Part shown: positions 1-11,346 of the stretch, piece after piece
How the letters are laid out: each line of letters opens with the position of its first letter
Numbering within the stretch: position 1 is the stretch's first letter
Origin: Zoroaster sp. YZ-2022
Lineage: Eukaryota > Echinodermata > Asteroidea > Forcipulatida > Zoroasteridae
DNA: 64,000 nucleotides
Assembly: GCA_029582265.1 (NCBI GenBank)
Contig: CM055816.1
Span: forward strand, 94,700,809 to 94,764,808
Direction: 5' to 3'
Translations under genes and position numbers: made by a program
The notes under the pieces: generated by a model
What the model was told of the DNA's origin: nothing
Database searches by the model: none
What the model saw: only the letters and a program-made list of their open reading frames with translations

Positions 1-391
1 CAATATTTTTTACATTGCAGGGATCATTCCATAGTTCATGTTGAGATCGTTGAAATGAAAAACTTAATACCCGGAGGAGAATTACGATGAAAATGGAGAA
101 GGAAAAATTGTAACGTCCGACCGCCGTGACCGCAGCATGTGAATACTCGACACGTCGATGATCTTAAGTTCATTCACCTCAAGGCTCGGCGTCTACATCG
201 CACTCCAATACATGCATTTCTAAGAATGTGGGATGAGCTCTCAAACAACTTCGAACACATTTAGTCACATTACCAATTAATGCTTGGATGAACAAACTTA
301 AGAAATTTATTTGTAAGCGGATTTAGACACAGGCTGGTTTACTTTAATGTTTACATTTTTATTTATTGAAATTATGTGTTTTTACTTTATA
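1..391. other. Unassigned sequence left of the mariner-like element
   Basis: A polypyrimidine tract ending in AG (to position 20) looks like a splice acceptor, but every reading frame after it closes quickly. The frames between about 30 and 260 look like a broken coding remnant that I cannot assign. Nothing else is recognisable. Confidence 0.3.
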
Positions 392-393
392 TA

Positions 394-1790
394 CAGGGTG
401 TATCAAAAAAGTATCCAGTCACAAAAAGGTCTTAAAAAAATTGTATTATATTCAGAAAATCTCTCTATAAACATTGGTTGAAGATGGTCTCCTACTTTTA
501 TTAGCATCATGATATCGTCAGCATTTCACGCCAGAGTGAACACAGACTACTTAAGTTTCGTTAACCACCTTTAAAATTGGCTTGCGCACAAAATTGCTAA
601 GTTCCAAAATGGATCAGAGGCCATGAGAGGCAAGTGTGGCATGTTCTTTGTTAATTATCAATTCCTTGGAGAATTTTCTTAACCCTTAGTCCTCCACGTG
701 ACCACCATTTCGTTCCACACAGATTCGTGCCCTCCTCAGCATATCGGCAACGGCAAGCCTAATCACTGCTCTGTCTTGCCCGAGAACAATAATCTCGGCT
801 GTTATCCGTCTCTCAAGGTCATCCAGGTCCGCTGGTGGAGTAACATAAACATTGGACTTCAGATGTCCCCACAGCAAAAAGTCCAATGGCGTTAAGTCTG
901 GTGATCTCGGCGGCCATTCCACGGGCCGGTTCAATGCAATCACATGGTTTCCAAAAAGTTCTGTCAGGCGCTCTGTAACAGTTCTCCTCCTATGTGGTGG
1001 GGCACCATCTTGTGCCCACCAAGCGCGCTGAAACTGTCCATTTCTGTGGCGACGATAACGGGCCATTCGATTGATGACTGGAACAATGTCCGCATTAATC
1101 ATTTCTAAGTAATACTCACCGTTCATGTTGTTGCGAAAGAAGAACGGACCGACGATGCACCCGTTCCCCATCAAACCAACCCACACTGTTAACTTATGCC
1201 TGTCATTATTGTACTGATAGCCAAAATCGAGGGGTGGTTGACCACGTGGGTGGTATTCTCTGATGTTGATGGGTATTCACAGAACCATTTAAAGCAAATC
1301 CTGATTCGTCCCCAATAACCAAATTATCAAGGACGCGTGCGTGCTGGGCAAGGAGCCACTGGCAAAACCTTAACCGTCGCTGTTGATCATCTGGAAGAAG
1401 TTGATGCCGTTTAATCATCTGGTAAGGATAGAAGCGGATGTCTAAGCGAGTTATCCTGTTAAATGTTGCGGAGGTCAACCCAAGTCCATTGTGACGACAG
1501 CTAATTGTCCGCGCTCTTCCGTTCCCGGCCCAATGATTCTCAAGGACATTTCGAACAGCTTCGATGTTGGCAGCAGATATTCCAGTTCTTCGGCGTCCAG
1601 ATTTTTCCTTGTTCAGGTTGTGACTTGTTCCGGTTACGACTTGTTCACATTTTTGCACGTGATGGGCATCGTACATTCGGGTATTCTTGACGGAACCTCT
1701 GAAGCACTGACGTGACACTGTTACTTCGATTATACTCTGTCACCAAGAAAGATCTTTGCTGCGGTGTGTATTGTGGTCTAACCATCTTGT
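394..1790 (-). mobile_element. Tc1/mariner-like DNA transposon, decayed
   Basis: The left end begins CAGGGTG at 394, directly after a TA (392-393), the target dinucleotide of Tc1/mariner elements, and runs into an A-rich stretch typical of these termini. The transposase reads toward this end. No matching right terminus follows the start codon near 1785, so the right end appears lost or diverged. A related terminus in the opposite orientation occurs at about 12312-12331. Confidence 0.7.
686..1785 (-). pseudogene. Mariner-like (HTH plus DDE-type) transposase, two frameshifts
   Basis: A cut-and-paste transposase of the animal mariner-like group with an N-terminal helix-turn-helix (DUF4817-type). 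Translation starts best at the ATG at 1785, whose frame carries the HTH region (motif RFRQEYPNVRCPSR) up to a stop near 1645. The next frame (to about 1255) carries the linker and the first acidic motif, VIGDESGF. The third frame (about 1270-686) carries WAQDGAPPH and PPRSPDLTPLDFLLWG, the second and third catalytic blocks, and ends ...GGHVED. All three catalytic blocks survive, but the protein needs two frame changes, so the copy is inactive. The total length of about 360 codons fits the family. It is independent of the gene starting at 1.9 kb. Confidence 0.82.
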
Positions 1791-1879
1791 GTTATTGTTT
1801 CCAATACTAAAGAATGAGGGAATACCACAGAGGGCCTTCAAATTTATTCAAAATGCAGGCAGTTCATTATGCAACAACA

Positions 1880-3620
1880 TTATGCAGAGGTTCTTGGGCC
1901 TTTGGGTGGAATTGAAAACTGACAAAAGAAAACCAAGTTGGCGAGACTGTAGTGGGCCCAGGTGGTTCCACTTACAATGTGTAGGACTGTCTTCTGTGCC
2001 AGGTTAGTTATTAATTCATCATTACCTACTTGTTGTAAATGTCATGATTATTAAAAACATTTTCGGAAAGATACAGGATAATATTATCCCCAAAATAATG
2101 AAAGGAAAAAAATCGTCACGATCAACAGGGAATTGGAGTGCTAGTTTAAACTAACTCATTGACTGAACACAGCCACTGTGTCCATCTTATCGTGACGTTA
2201 TTGTCCCTTGAATTGGCGGCGTAAACCGACCCGTTACCAAAACTGGACATGGGGTGGTATTGAAACAAATTAATATTTGTATTAGTGCTTGTTTGTATGC
2301 AGATGCAGAATGGTTTTGTTTATCAGTGTGTCATATGTGCAGCAAAAAGTATGGCGACACCACTGATGACCACATCAGCGAATACAGTAAGGCTATGTTG
2401 TGGTACGGCCTCTTCATGATGTGCAACACCGACGCCGAACGTGAAAATGACGGTCCACAGATGATTAGAATATGGAAAATGTGTATACCACAATTCTGGT
2501 GCAAATACCTGACCCTGGCACATCGACTACTGGCAGGTATGGAAACAACTTAGGCTAACCATAATATTTTGGGAAAAGTGCTAATGTTACAATATGGAAA
2601 TTACAATGTTCTTATTGTTTGTTTGCGTGATTGAACGATTATTTTTCAGCGTACTTTACATTATCAGTACATATTAAACTTGAATAACCAATTTATGAAT
2701 AACCAATCGGAAGGTAACAATTAACAATGAAAACATGCAAACTGAGTTTTATTACAACAACTTTCTATTTTTTGGACAGGTGCACATGGGTGGTTACCAG
2801 ATCGCGTTGCACATGACACCATCTGGAACCGCACAACAAACAGCTGGCGGACCAGGGGAAAACATTGCGCTGGACTTGCTGAACGAGTTTGAATACGAGT
2901 TCAAAAGTACGTAGTTATTAATTGAAACCAATATTCATATTTTTGGAAATACAATAATTAGCTCAACAACTGTATTAAACACGTATACCTATTATTCCAT
3001 ATTAGATACACTGAAGCATGCCAGAGGAAACTACAGTGATGCACACATATGTCGCATCAGCCGTATCACGGGTAGCCTGGGCACGTCTCTCCGTAAAATG
3101 TTCACGGAACAACTCCTTCACCGGTACAGCGCCAAATCCAAGGCGAGTCGTGCATCTTATCTCAGCGACGTGTGCAAGTTATTGGATGACTTCAATGCCG
3201 ACCGTATGTTTGACAATATTCCGGGTAGGTCGCATGCCTCATTTATGCGATTTTACAACCGCATAGACGTAAGAAATGATACACCCCAGCACAAATCTAG
3301 ATATAGAAAGAGATTTAATAAAATGAAATTGTAAGTATTCTGTGCACAAATCAGGTTTGTTTGAGTAACACAATATAATGAGTAAATGTATAGTAAAATA
3401 CGTCATTGTGGGCTCTGTGCATTTTTATTTAAATATTAATGCAGTGAACATATTACAAGCGCATATGAGACTTTACACATCACTCAAGGACTGGCTAACC
3501 AACACCATGTATGTTACCTGAATGGTGTTGATTCAAACAAAACTCACCACTCAACTTTCCCTGAAGAAAATGTGGTTAATGATCTTAGGCACCCCACTGA
3601 TGGTTTGCACATATCGCGAA
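1880..3620 (+). pseudogene. PHD-finger / DUF6589-like multi-exon gene (partial, one frameshift)
   Basis: Five exons fit together with good splice sites: about 1880-2002, 2303-2536, 2780-2906, 3006-3330 and 3444-about 3620. Across the first junction runs the end of a PHD zinc finger (W-F-H-x2-C-V-G-L...V-P...W-F-C-x2-V-C). The later exons carry the conserved blocks of a family widespread in aquatic invertebrates (DUF6589-like): a block around a D-A-x-R-E-x-D-G pattern, WNRTTN, GGPGENIALDLLNE and a late PGRSHASFMRF. Junction phases agree for exons 1-2, 3-4 and 4-5. Within exon 3 a one-base frameshift lies just after WNRTTN. The last exon runs into an antisense helicase fragment. The family has no established function and is often linked to mobile DNA. 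The 5' part of the gene is not visible. Confidence 0.55.
2103..2200. repeat. Fragment of a short dispersed repeat (terminal segment)
   Basis: The stretch with GTGCTAGTTTAAACTAAC and CATTGACTGAAC matches, with substitutions, the ends of the repeats at 10877-11346 and 18243-18412. It lies in an intron of the PHD/DUF6589-like gene. Confidence 0.4.
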
Positions 3621-4000
3621 CACACTGTTCTGTCCGTTGTGCAGTTACATTTAGAGGTGTAAACATCATAATCGCTTTACATGGACTGCCATCCCTCCCT
3701 GCCCTTCCAATTTCTTGCCATATTTCCGACATGGTTGAAGGTGCCCCCCACAGCACAACATGCTTGATATCTGGAATGCTGAACTGCAAATGAGGCAACA
3801 GATAATGGACGATGATGAGTTGAATTCATTTAGCACCCATTCCCAGTCTTCGGCTGGCAAGCTTGCATGGCACACATGAATCAGCAATTCATTGCGGTCT
3901 TTCTTGTCAGCCAAACAAAAACACCCAGCTTCAAAATTAATCTTATTTGAGGATATGCTTTTCCCAGAGCTGCCAGAGAGCTGTATAAATAAACAGTTGA
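3600..4000 (-). pseudogene. RecQ-family helicase fragment
   Basis: On the minus strand the sequence encodes the second half of a RecQ-like ATP-dependent DNA helicase core: a stretch equivalent to motif V ending CCLICSSAF, then, one frame away, IPDIKHVVLWGAPSTMSEIW followed by QEIGRAGRDG. The last is motif VI with its arginine fingers. A single frameshift near 3775 separates the blocks. Neither the Walker A region nor the DEAH box is present, so this is a fragment of about 130 codons. RecQ-like genes of this kind are carried by several invertebrate mobile elements. Its 3' end abuts, antisense, the last exon of the PHD/DUF6589-like gene, which suggests rearrangement. Confidence 0.7.
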
Positions 4001-4059
4001 TAAAATTCCATTCAATAGTTATGTTTTTGATTATCACTTTAAAACAGTCACAGACTCAG

Positions 4060-4453
4060 TCCTGTGTAATTAAAGGGTCAGATCAGGGCATGGAATCGGT
4101 GTCCTTGTTTAATATGAACATTTCGTCACCGTTTTCACGAAGTGACGAATCAGCCCACACAGCTGCAAATCCATGTTTTGAGATAATCGCACATGAAGTT
4201 GAACTGTTTTTGAAATCGCAGTTTCAAAGACTTTTCAGCATTAATTATTTTAGATTTTGCTTCCTACTTAAAGCTAATAACTTTAATTACAAAGAAATGT
4301 CGGTATCTTTATCATAGAGATTGTAATTAATGGGGAATTACTTTCCAAACATATTCGTCACTTCGTGAAAACGCAAAAACAAGACCGCGCGTGCAGAGCG
4401 CTGTATATTAAACAACGTATTAAGCGATTCGTCACTTTAGACTATAGGGCATC
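4060..4453 (-). repeat. Short palindrome-bearing dispersed repeat, copy A
   Basis: A non-coding repeat of about 390 bp carries the 20-mer TTCGTCACTTCGTGAAAACG at 4354-4373 and its reverse complement at about 4131-4149. One end, ATGGAATCGGTGTC, recurs at 18243-18412. The other, CTATAGGGCATCG, is the reverse complement of the left end of the copy at 10877. This suggests a MITE-like family. Confidence 0.5.
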
Positions 4454-4718
4454 GATCGCTACGGTGACTTTTCGTACTCTCTGGTGAGGTATAACTTAAA
4501 AGTGCCATTAATGTGTCTTAAAAAATATGATATTTTATATATTGAATTGTTCCCGCTCGTTGCATCCCGATTTTTAACGAAAATACAACATATTTTTGGC
4601 TTTTTTCGAGTCTCGGTACGTGCGAACAAGGATGTTCACGTGATCATTTTAACCAATCACAGCGCGGAAATCGACACTGACTGACCCCGTGACCCCGCCA
4701 GGCCGCTTGACAACAAAG

Positions 4719-7700
4719 ATGGCTGCCCACGCTGAGCAGTCACTTGTCGGAAACTGTCAAAGAAATTCGTGTTTTATACACTTTTCTGCCGTTGAAAAAG
4801 TTGATATCAAGCCGTTTACTAGTAGTTCGTGGTCAAAAGTTTCCGATTGTGCACTCTTTTGGAAAGATTATGATGATCACGAACAGGGTAAAGTCGCGAA
4901 AAAATTCATCGCTGCACACCGCGACTTCGCATCATCATCGGAACCTCCAACCACTGGCGGATTTCATCGGAAATGTTACCAGAAATTTACCGATAGCACC
5001 AAAATGAAGCGAGCAGAAAAGAAGGTGAATGATCTGGAAGCTCCGACACTAGATATTACTACAAGTAAGTTCAAAAGCTTTGAATACTGTCACTACTAGT
5101 ACTGCCTAGCCAATGAAAGAATGAGTAAACATGAGGACATTTGTGTGTGACGTATTGATTAGTCAACAAGTCAATAGGCTGGCGTTCAAGATCATGACCT
5201 GATTTTTGACTCCCATTGTAAAAATAAAAACATGTGCATTTTTTCCAACTGATATGCTAAAATAACTGAATACTTTGTGGAAATAGATATCCTGCTCTGT
5301 ACACGCAACTCATACCAAAAATTGTTTAGTTATTAAAATACATTTTGACAAAACTGGTGGTAGCGGTCATGGTGGTACTCTGCTCATGCCCAATTTTAGA
5401 GCTTGGTTTGTATAAAAGAAATATAAGTACGCAGTACCCATGCGCCCACGACCCATGGTAAATTTTTAAAATAATTTTGTTTAACTTAATATTATAATAA
5501 AATACATTTTTGCTGAATGTACAGCTGGTACCCACGACCCATGCCCAATTTTTCAATTTTTAGCTTGAGCATAAACATAAAATAAAAATCACTAGAGCTA
5601 CGCATACACCTGTAAACCCAACTCATTTTTATTGAACATAAATTTCATGTCAATATAACTTGAAATGCCTTTTTATAATGTTAAAGGTCCTAGGAAGAGT
5701 CAAATTGTGCTTATTTATTTTCTTTTGTTATTTTATCAATTGATATGAATAAAAAACGATTTTACGTTTAATTTATGTCTGGATTGGGCTAATTATTTTT
5801 AATTTGATTTTTACAAAAATTGCCTCATCTAATTTCAAATGCTGCCCAACGCGCGGTGGCGCTGTTCGTGACGTAGACCTAGGAGCAATAAACCATGAAT
5901 AAACTAAGCTCCAATGTTAGGCACCAATGTTGCCATTGTGTTTAGTTGCTCCATGGTTAAACCGTGGGATTATAAAAAAGGGTCATAAACTGTGCGCAAC
6001 GTACACATGTACAGTGTATGTGCACACGACTTGCAAGTTGCATAGTAAACATGACCGTATAGCACCGATAAATCTGTACTGTAGGCTCTACCGTAAAACG
6101 AAGCGCAAGGCCCCGTCGAATCAATGGCATGGATACACATGGCCAGGAGTCATTGGTGAATTGTGTAAGCCGTCGTTATGACCGTTTCAAAACATAATTC
6201 TGCACTCGATGATTTTGAAACAAGATCCAAAATCACACACATAATTAACATTGTCAAAGAATTGTACAATGACATCTTCAGTGACTTCACAATGAAACGA
6301 CATTTTTAGCGTTAATGTGGTGTGCGAAGTGTAACAATCGACCTCTAACGTTAGTAATAAGCCTATTGCTTGTGGGTGCACATACACATGTAAGTTACAC
6401 GGAAAACAAAGCAACTTACCCTGAGACTTTCTCGCTTCAAGAAAGCTACTCTTTTCTTTTCTGGACGTTTCTTGGCCTTCTGACTTAAGGGAAATATTGT
6501 TGGTACTGCATCAGGGCGCAGCATGGCTTTAAATCTCATGCCAAACTGGCTCTGGAGCCCCGGTCAAAGTATGTTGGCTCAAAGTGAGCGCTACATATCA
6601 TAGAGTGCTCCGTTGGTCCTGACCATTTCGCCCTGGTCAGCTTCACACTCGCCGTCCAAATTCGCCTGTATTTAGGGTCTGGTGGAAATCGGTGAAGGCT
6701 GACACCTTCCTTTGTGGTGTTGCTACACCCAGCAACAACACACCTACAAGGCATTTCCCAAAAATGTGGGATATCTACTAAATTTAGCTGAAAAGAAGAT
6801 CTAATATGACACATCAACTTCAGTGGTTTTGAGTACGACTTGACTGAAACTTCATCGCAGGCAGTGCTGGACCTTCCTAGGTCTACGTCACGGATTTGCG
6901 GATTATAATATGATAATGAGGAGGTAGGGGAGGAGCGTGGCGCCCCCCTAATTTCAGAATTTATTTTTTTAATGGTGCAAAGGGGCGGGGATAAAATAGA
7001 CAAATGACAAATATATGTTCCAATAGGTATACTTTATTGTTTTCACTGTTAAAAATTTCTATTTCCTAGGACCTTTAAAGTAAAACTTTTTAGGTAAAGA
7101 TATGAAAATAGGACTGCCACCCATAACCCACGGCCTATTTTAATTTATACTTAAAAGGCATTTTGGTGTTGAATTAAAGTTTGCGTGAAGAAATTAAAAT
7201 GGAACGTGCACCCATGCCCAATTTTTTTTTATTATTACTTTTTAACTGAAAAGTCACTGCCACCCATGGCCAATTTTAATTTATAACTAAAAATGCATTT
7301 TGATGTTGAATTAAAGTTTGCGTGAAGAAATTACAATAAAACAAGCAACCAAGACCCATGCAAATTTTTTTATTATTACTTTATAACTGAAAATGTTTTT
7401 CAATTTTGAATTGAGACTCAATGAAAATAGGACTAGTACCCACAATCCATTTCGAGTTTTCCTTAATGAGTTTTAACTGGTATCCCCGACTCATCCCTCA
7501 TTTTTTTTATTTAAGCTTGTGTGAAAATAATTTAACTGATGTTGAATCTGTAATGTATAATTAATTTTGATGTTGAGTACGTAACTTTAGTTACATTTCA
7601 GTAACGTCTCAGAAATAAAAATAGAACTGGTACTTATGACCCGCACCAAATTTGTAAAACACATTTTTCAATTAAACTTTTGATGACAAAAAGAAAAAGA

Positions 7701-8757
7701 ACTGTTACCCATCCCAATTTTTCTTGAATAAAAATAAAACTAAAAATTAACATCTCAAAAACAAACACATGTTTATGATGCAACTTTTCTTGTTTCAGGA
7801 GAGACAGAGTCCTGTGATGCAAGTGTGAGTGATGAGCCATATGCAAAAAGACAAAGAAGAGGGCTACGATCACATGATGGGATTGGTACACAGTCGGCAA
7901 GGTCTGCACATGTTCTTCCTCCAGTATGTGTTGTTTGTCGTGGGAAGAGGTACTCCAAAAATAAAGGCAGAGGAACGTCACTACCAGAAAGATTGACTCG
8001 CTGTGAATTAATTAATGGAGGCCTACTACTGAAAGCTGCTAAACAGAAAAAAGATAACAATTTGCTGACACAAATCAACAACAAGGACTGTGTAGCAATT
8101 GAGGTACAGTACCACAGTTCGTGTTACAGGGAATACACACGATTCCTAACAACAGGCAAGCAATATACACAAAAGGGCAGTAGTAACACTGATCATCTTT
8201 TTTTGTACACTCCATCCTTTGAGGTATTTTGCCAAGATGTTGTTGAGAAAGAACTTATGGAAAAGAACAATGTCTTTCGACTCACCAAGTTGAAGCAACT
8301 GTTCCTGAAAACAGTCAAGTCTGTTGAAGGAAAGGATGCTAAAACATATAAGACATGGAGTCTAAAGCGGCGTCTGAAAATGAAATATCCCCAGCTACGC
8401 TTCCTGCACCCATCCAGGAAGACTCGCAGTGACTTTGTTTATGTTGACACTCTAAGTACTGAAAGGCTGCTCAATGATAGTGTTGAAAGTGAGACCTCAT
8501 CATGTACAGACACGGACACCGACACAGATGACAGCACAGCACCTCAAAGTGTCTTAGAACTGGCCTTCTGCACTTGCAAGAAATCAAAGTGCAAATCTCA
8601 TAACACTGATGATACCTGCTGTGCATCACTTGGGCTAAGATGTACTGATATGTGTCAGTGCAATAAATGTGAAAACATGGGACCACCAGCAGAGGATACT
8701 GAACAAGATGAGGATGAGGATTATGATGACGACGATGTCGATGGTGATTACATATAG
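4719..8757 (+). CDS. Two-exon cysteine-rich protein with CXC-like tail, function unknown
   Basis: The exons are 4719-5064 and 7799-8757, joined in phase (donor AA|GTAAGT, acceptor TTTCAG). The start ATG at 4719 has a good context (AAAGATGG). The product is about 434 residues. Exon 1 carries GGFHRKCYQKFTD, a block shared by a family of uncharacterised invertebrate and fish proteins. Exon 2 carries CVVCRGKRY, then VQYHSSCYREYTRFL, a second Cys/His block. Near the end it has a cysteine cluster, CTCKKSKC...CCASLGLRCTDMCQ-CNKC, resembling the CXC (tesmin/TSO1) motif and likely to bind zinc. The C-terminus is strongly acidic (D/E runs). The reading frame is intact throughout. These proteins often lie near mobile elements, but no activity is established. 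The intron holds a THAP gene on the opposite strand. Confidence 0.68.
5340..5570. repeat. Degenerate minisatellite, first block
   Basis: Three or so diverged units centre on the motif CCCACGACCCATG followed by an AT-rich tract. The same motif recurs at 7085-7750 within the same intron. Confidence 0.5.
5571..6416. other. Intron sequence without recognisable features
   Basis: AT-rich intron DNA of the cysteine-rich gene. The open frames here have no recognisable similarity. It contains the downstream intron of the minus-strand THAP exon, whose donor is near 6417. Confidence 0.4.
6417..6754 (-). CDS. THAP-domain DNA-binding protein, first exon (one frameshift)
   Basis: From the minus-strand ATG at 6754 the frame encodes a nearly complete THAP zinc finger, a C2CH DNA-binding domain. 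It starts MPCRCVVAGCSN, includes the conserved GVSLHRFPPD and ends with CSAHFEPTYFD. The frame stops near 6543, and a shift of one base reopens it into MRFKAMLRPDAVPTIFPL, the usual AVPT-I/L-F that closes THAP domains. A consensus donor (CAG|GGTAAGT or CAGG|GTAAGT) follows at about 6417. The later exons are not recognisable in the window. It is either a pseudogene or a gene with a sequencing indel. It is nested within the large intron of the plus-strand cysteine-rich gene. Confidence 0.72.
7085..7750. repeat. Degenerate minisatellite, second block
   Basis: Units of roughly 75-130 bp recur, each with a core close to CCCATGCCCAATTTT and then AT-rich sequence with GAATTAAAGTTTGCGTGAAG. Two adjacent copies (about 7140-7240 and 7265-7370) are the closest pair. 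It occupies the end of the 2.7-kb intron, just upstream of the acceptor at 7798. Confidence 0.55.
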
Positions 8758-8930
8758 GACGCAGCATGATACATGGAACTTTTCCTGTTAGACCATTACA
8801 TGGACAAATATTCTCCAACAGTCACTAAGTTCGGTATTTTCTATGCCAGGCAATGCCTACCAACATTCTTAAAGAGGGGCTTTTAAGGGACACGTTTCCT
8901 TGGATTGGGCGATATGGGCTATGAAAAGCG
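8758..8930 (+). other. 3' flank of the cysteine-rich gene
   Basis: This is non-coding sequence after the stop at 8757. No clear AATAAA signal is seen before the foldback repeat. Confidence 0.35.
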
Positions 8931-9206
8931 TTTGTTATGAAATGAATTGAAATGAATAAGGTTGGAAAGTTGTTTTAAAAGTAGAACACAATGATCCACA
9001 CAGATATGCATCGAAATTGAGTCGTTTTGCTTTTACTTTGTGAACTATCACCGTCTGCCACACAAAATGGCAGACGGTGATAGTTCACAAAGTAAAAGGA
9101 AAACCACACAATTTCAATGCATATTTGTGTGGAACTGTGGATCATTATGTTCTACTTTTAAAACAACTTTCCAACCTTATTCATTTCAATTCATTTCATG
9201 ACAACC
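8931..9206. repeat. Long foldback (inverted) repeat, about 130-bp arms
   Basis: Left arm 8931-9060 and right arm 9068-9206 are reverse complements with few differences, separated by the 7-base loop CACAAAA. The innermost 20 bp on each side (ACTATCACCGTCTGCCA and its complement) are perfect. It is non-coding, as expected for a foldback or MITE-type element. RNA from it would fold into a hairpin of over 100 bp. Confidence 0.85.
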
Positions 9207-10319
9207 GCCCATGTCAAATTAATTTGGTGATGTACTCATTGTCCAATAGATTGAGTACTCATGTACGGGGATGTTTTGGTTCATTCCTGACTTTCGATGG
9301 TATTCAATCAAAACAGCCTTGAATTTGAACTTTTGACTGATGAAAAAATTCCTCCTTGGAATGTAAAGACCCATAGTTGTTGAAATCCAATGACGTCATG
9401 TTTCAAATTTTGCTCTGAAAAGTCACGTATGAACCAAAACATCCCCGTTCAAAAATGTACAGATCCATTTTTCTCCTGAATGATGTCATGGGACATTTTG
9501 AATGTTGACAAATTTTGCACTGCCAGGGGATCAAATGAAATGGCAATTTCAACACTTTAACATGAGGTTAGAGACTTGTAATGTTTTCCCCACTAACATG
9601 AGGACTCTTTCTGTTGGAAAATGAGTGCACCACAAAAATGAATTTGACCTTGAAGCAGCTCCTTAGCAAACCAACAGTTTAATGTAACAAGAATATTTAT
9701 TTTTTGAACAGCGGGCGTGATACTCATTTGCTGAGGAAAACATTGTAATAAAACACTACTGCTTCTTGAATCCTGAAGCTGTATACAAAGGACTTGTGGG
9801 GGAAGGGTCTTATGTACACGTAGCTGGAATTAAAAAGAAAACAACTTAAAGTGTTAGTTCATATGAAACAAACATCTGTGATATTCTACAAATAAACCAA
9901 AACAAAGTGTTTTTTTTTTTCTTCTAAATACACAACCCATATTCTGTAAACAAAAAAAAAGAATTTGACTTTAAATTATATTAATAAATTTGACAAAAAC
10001 TCAGTACTTTGTGACTTTGTGTTAGTTTTGGGATCAATTGAAATATAGACTACTCAGTGTGGTGATGGCATAAAATGATGCAGTCTTAAACCTATTGGAA
10101 TACAAATTTGTTTACCATATGAAATAACCAACTAAACATGGTGAAACTTTTTCTTTGAGGGCTATAAAATACTGAAAAGGCAGACAATTAAGCAGAGGCT
10201 ACACATGGAGTTTTTATAATATAGTACATGTCGTTTACTATTAGAGAATTGGTTAGCATTCAAATTAAAATTTGCCAGCCTAGGATGCCTTTGGAAAAAA
10301 TGTAAAAGACTATTTGATG
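9207..10319. other. Non-coding, no recognisable feature
   Basis: No frame with recognisable similarity, no tandem repeat of note and no RNA gene is seen on either strand. Confidence 0.4.
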
Positions 10320-10720
10320 ACATTTACCGGTACTTTTGTGCCCCCACTTCACAGGTACACTGTATATAAATTGGTTTTGATTGGATAAAATAGTGCCCCC
10401 CAATGGTGACCCCAGCAATAAAATATGAGGACATTCTATTGATTATGTCAACATAAATAACTTTGCCAAGTTTTATAAGAATTTGACCACAAATATGTAA
10501 TTTATGGGGGTAAAATGTATTTTTGACCAAAAAATGGCAAAAACTGCAAAAAAATTCCTTTAGTGGCAATTTTTTTGAATAATTTCAATGAAATCATGTA
10601 CAACTTGTTAAAATGAACATTTGTGACAAGTTTCTTGAAAATCGGTCATAAACTTTAGAAAATATGGAGGGGTACATTTCTCCCCCTCCATGTAAGTCCT
10701 CAAAACCCCGCCCCTAATAG
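10320..10720. repeat. Dispersed repeat fragment related to 12410-12659
   Basis: The stretch AAGTTTCTTGAAAATCGG followed by ATAAACTTTAGAAAATATGG near 10630-10670 is close to the stretch at 12630-12659, which runs into the assembly gap. Both are non-coding and share G/C homopolymer blocks around protein-free sequence. The family is not identified. Confidence 0.4.
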
Positions 10721-10876
10721 GGTTAAATTAATTAATGAATTTTCTCATTAATTAGGACTCCAATCAGCGGGAACTTTTTTTCATGTATGTGACACACTAA
10801 TATCAACCAATTCATAAAGGTTTTGTGTTATACACCTGCGGAGACTACGAAACTTGATAATGGAAGAGATATTTGG

Positions 10877-11346
10877 ACGATGCCCTATAGGCTACTTCGT
10901 GAAAACGCTAAACGTAAGTAGGTCACACGATTCGTCACTTCGTGAAAACGCAAAACCAACAATACCCGCTTTGGCATTTTGCCAATCGCTATGTATTTCA
11001 ATGTATAAAGCGGCGAATGGCGATTCGTCACTTCGTGAAAACGGAAAACAGTTTAGCTGAGTGATTCGCCGGGTATATTAATAGCGTAATTACGAAACTA
11101 TGACGTTTCAACACTTGAAACTTAGCAGAAATGTTGGCCACAATGAATACATCTCAAATATCTACAAAACTGAATTTGACCAAAAAAAAGATTTTTTACG
11201 GATTCGTCACTTCGTGAAAACTGACGATTTATGCAGCAGCAATGGTAATAAATATGGCCTTATCATGTGTGTATTATTTTCAGTCACTGAGTTAATCTAA
11301 AACTAGCACTCTGATTCCATGACCTGTTGATTGTGACCATACTGCC
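10877..11346 (+). repeat. Short palindrome-bearing dispersed repeat, copy B
   Basis: It contains three near-exact copies of TTCGTCACTTCGTGAAAACG (about 10930, 11023, 11202) and a partial one at 10892. The left end GATGCCCTATAG and the right end CTGATTCCATGACC are reverse complements of the two ends of copy A at 4060-4453. The 3' third matches the copy at 18243-18412. Confidence 0.55.

Noticed and set aside
3892..4317. Plus-strand frame of 141 codons
   Set aside because: It is antisense to the RecQ fragment and runs into the palindromic repeat; no similarity.
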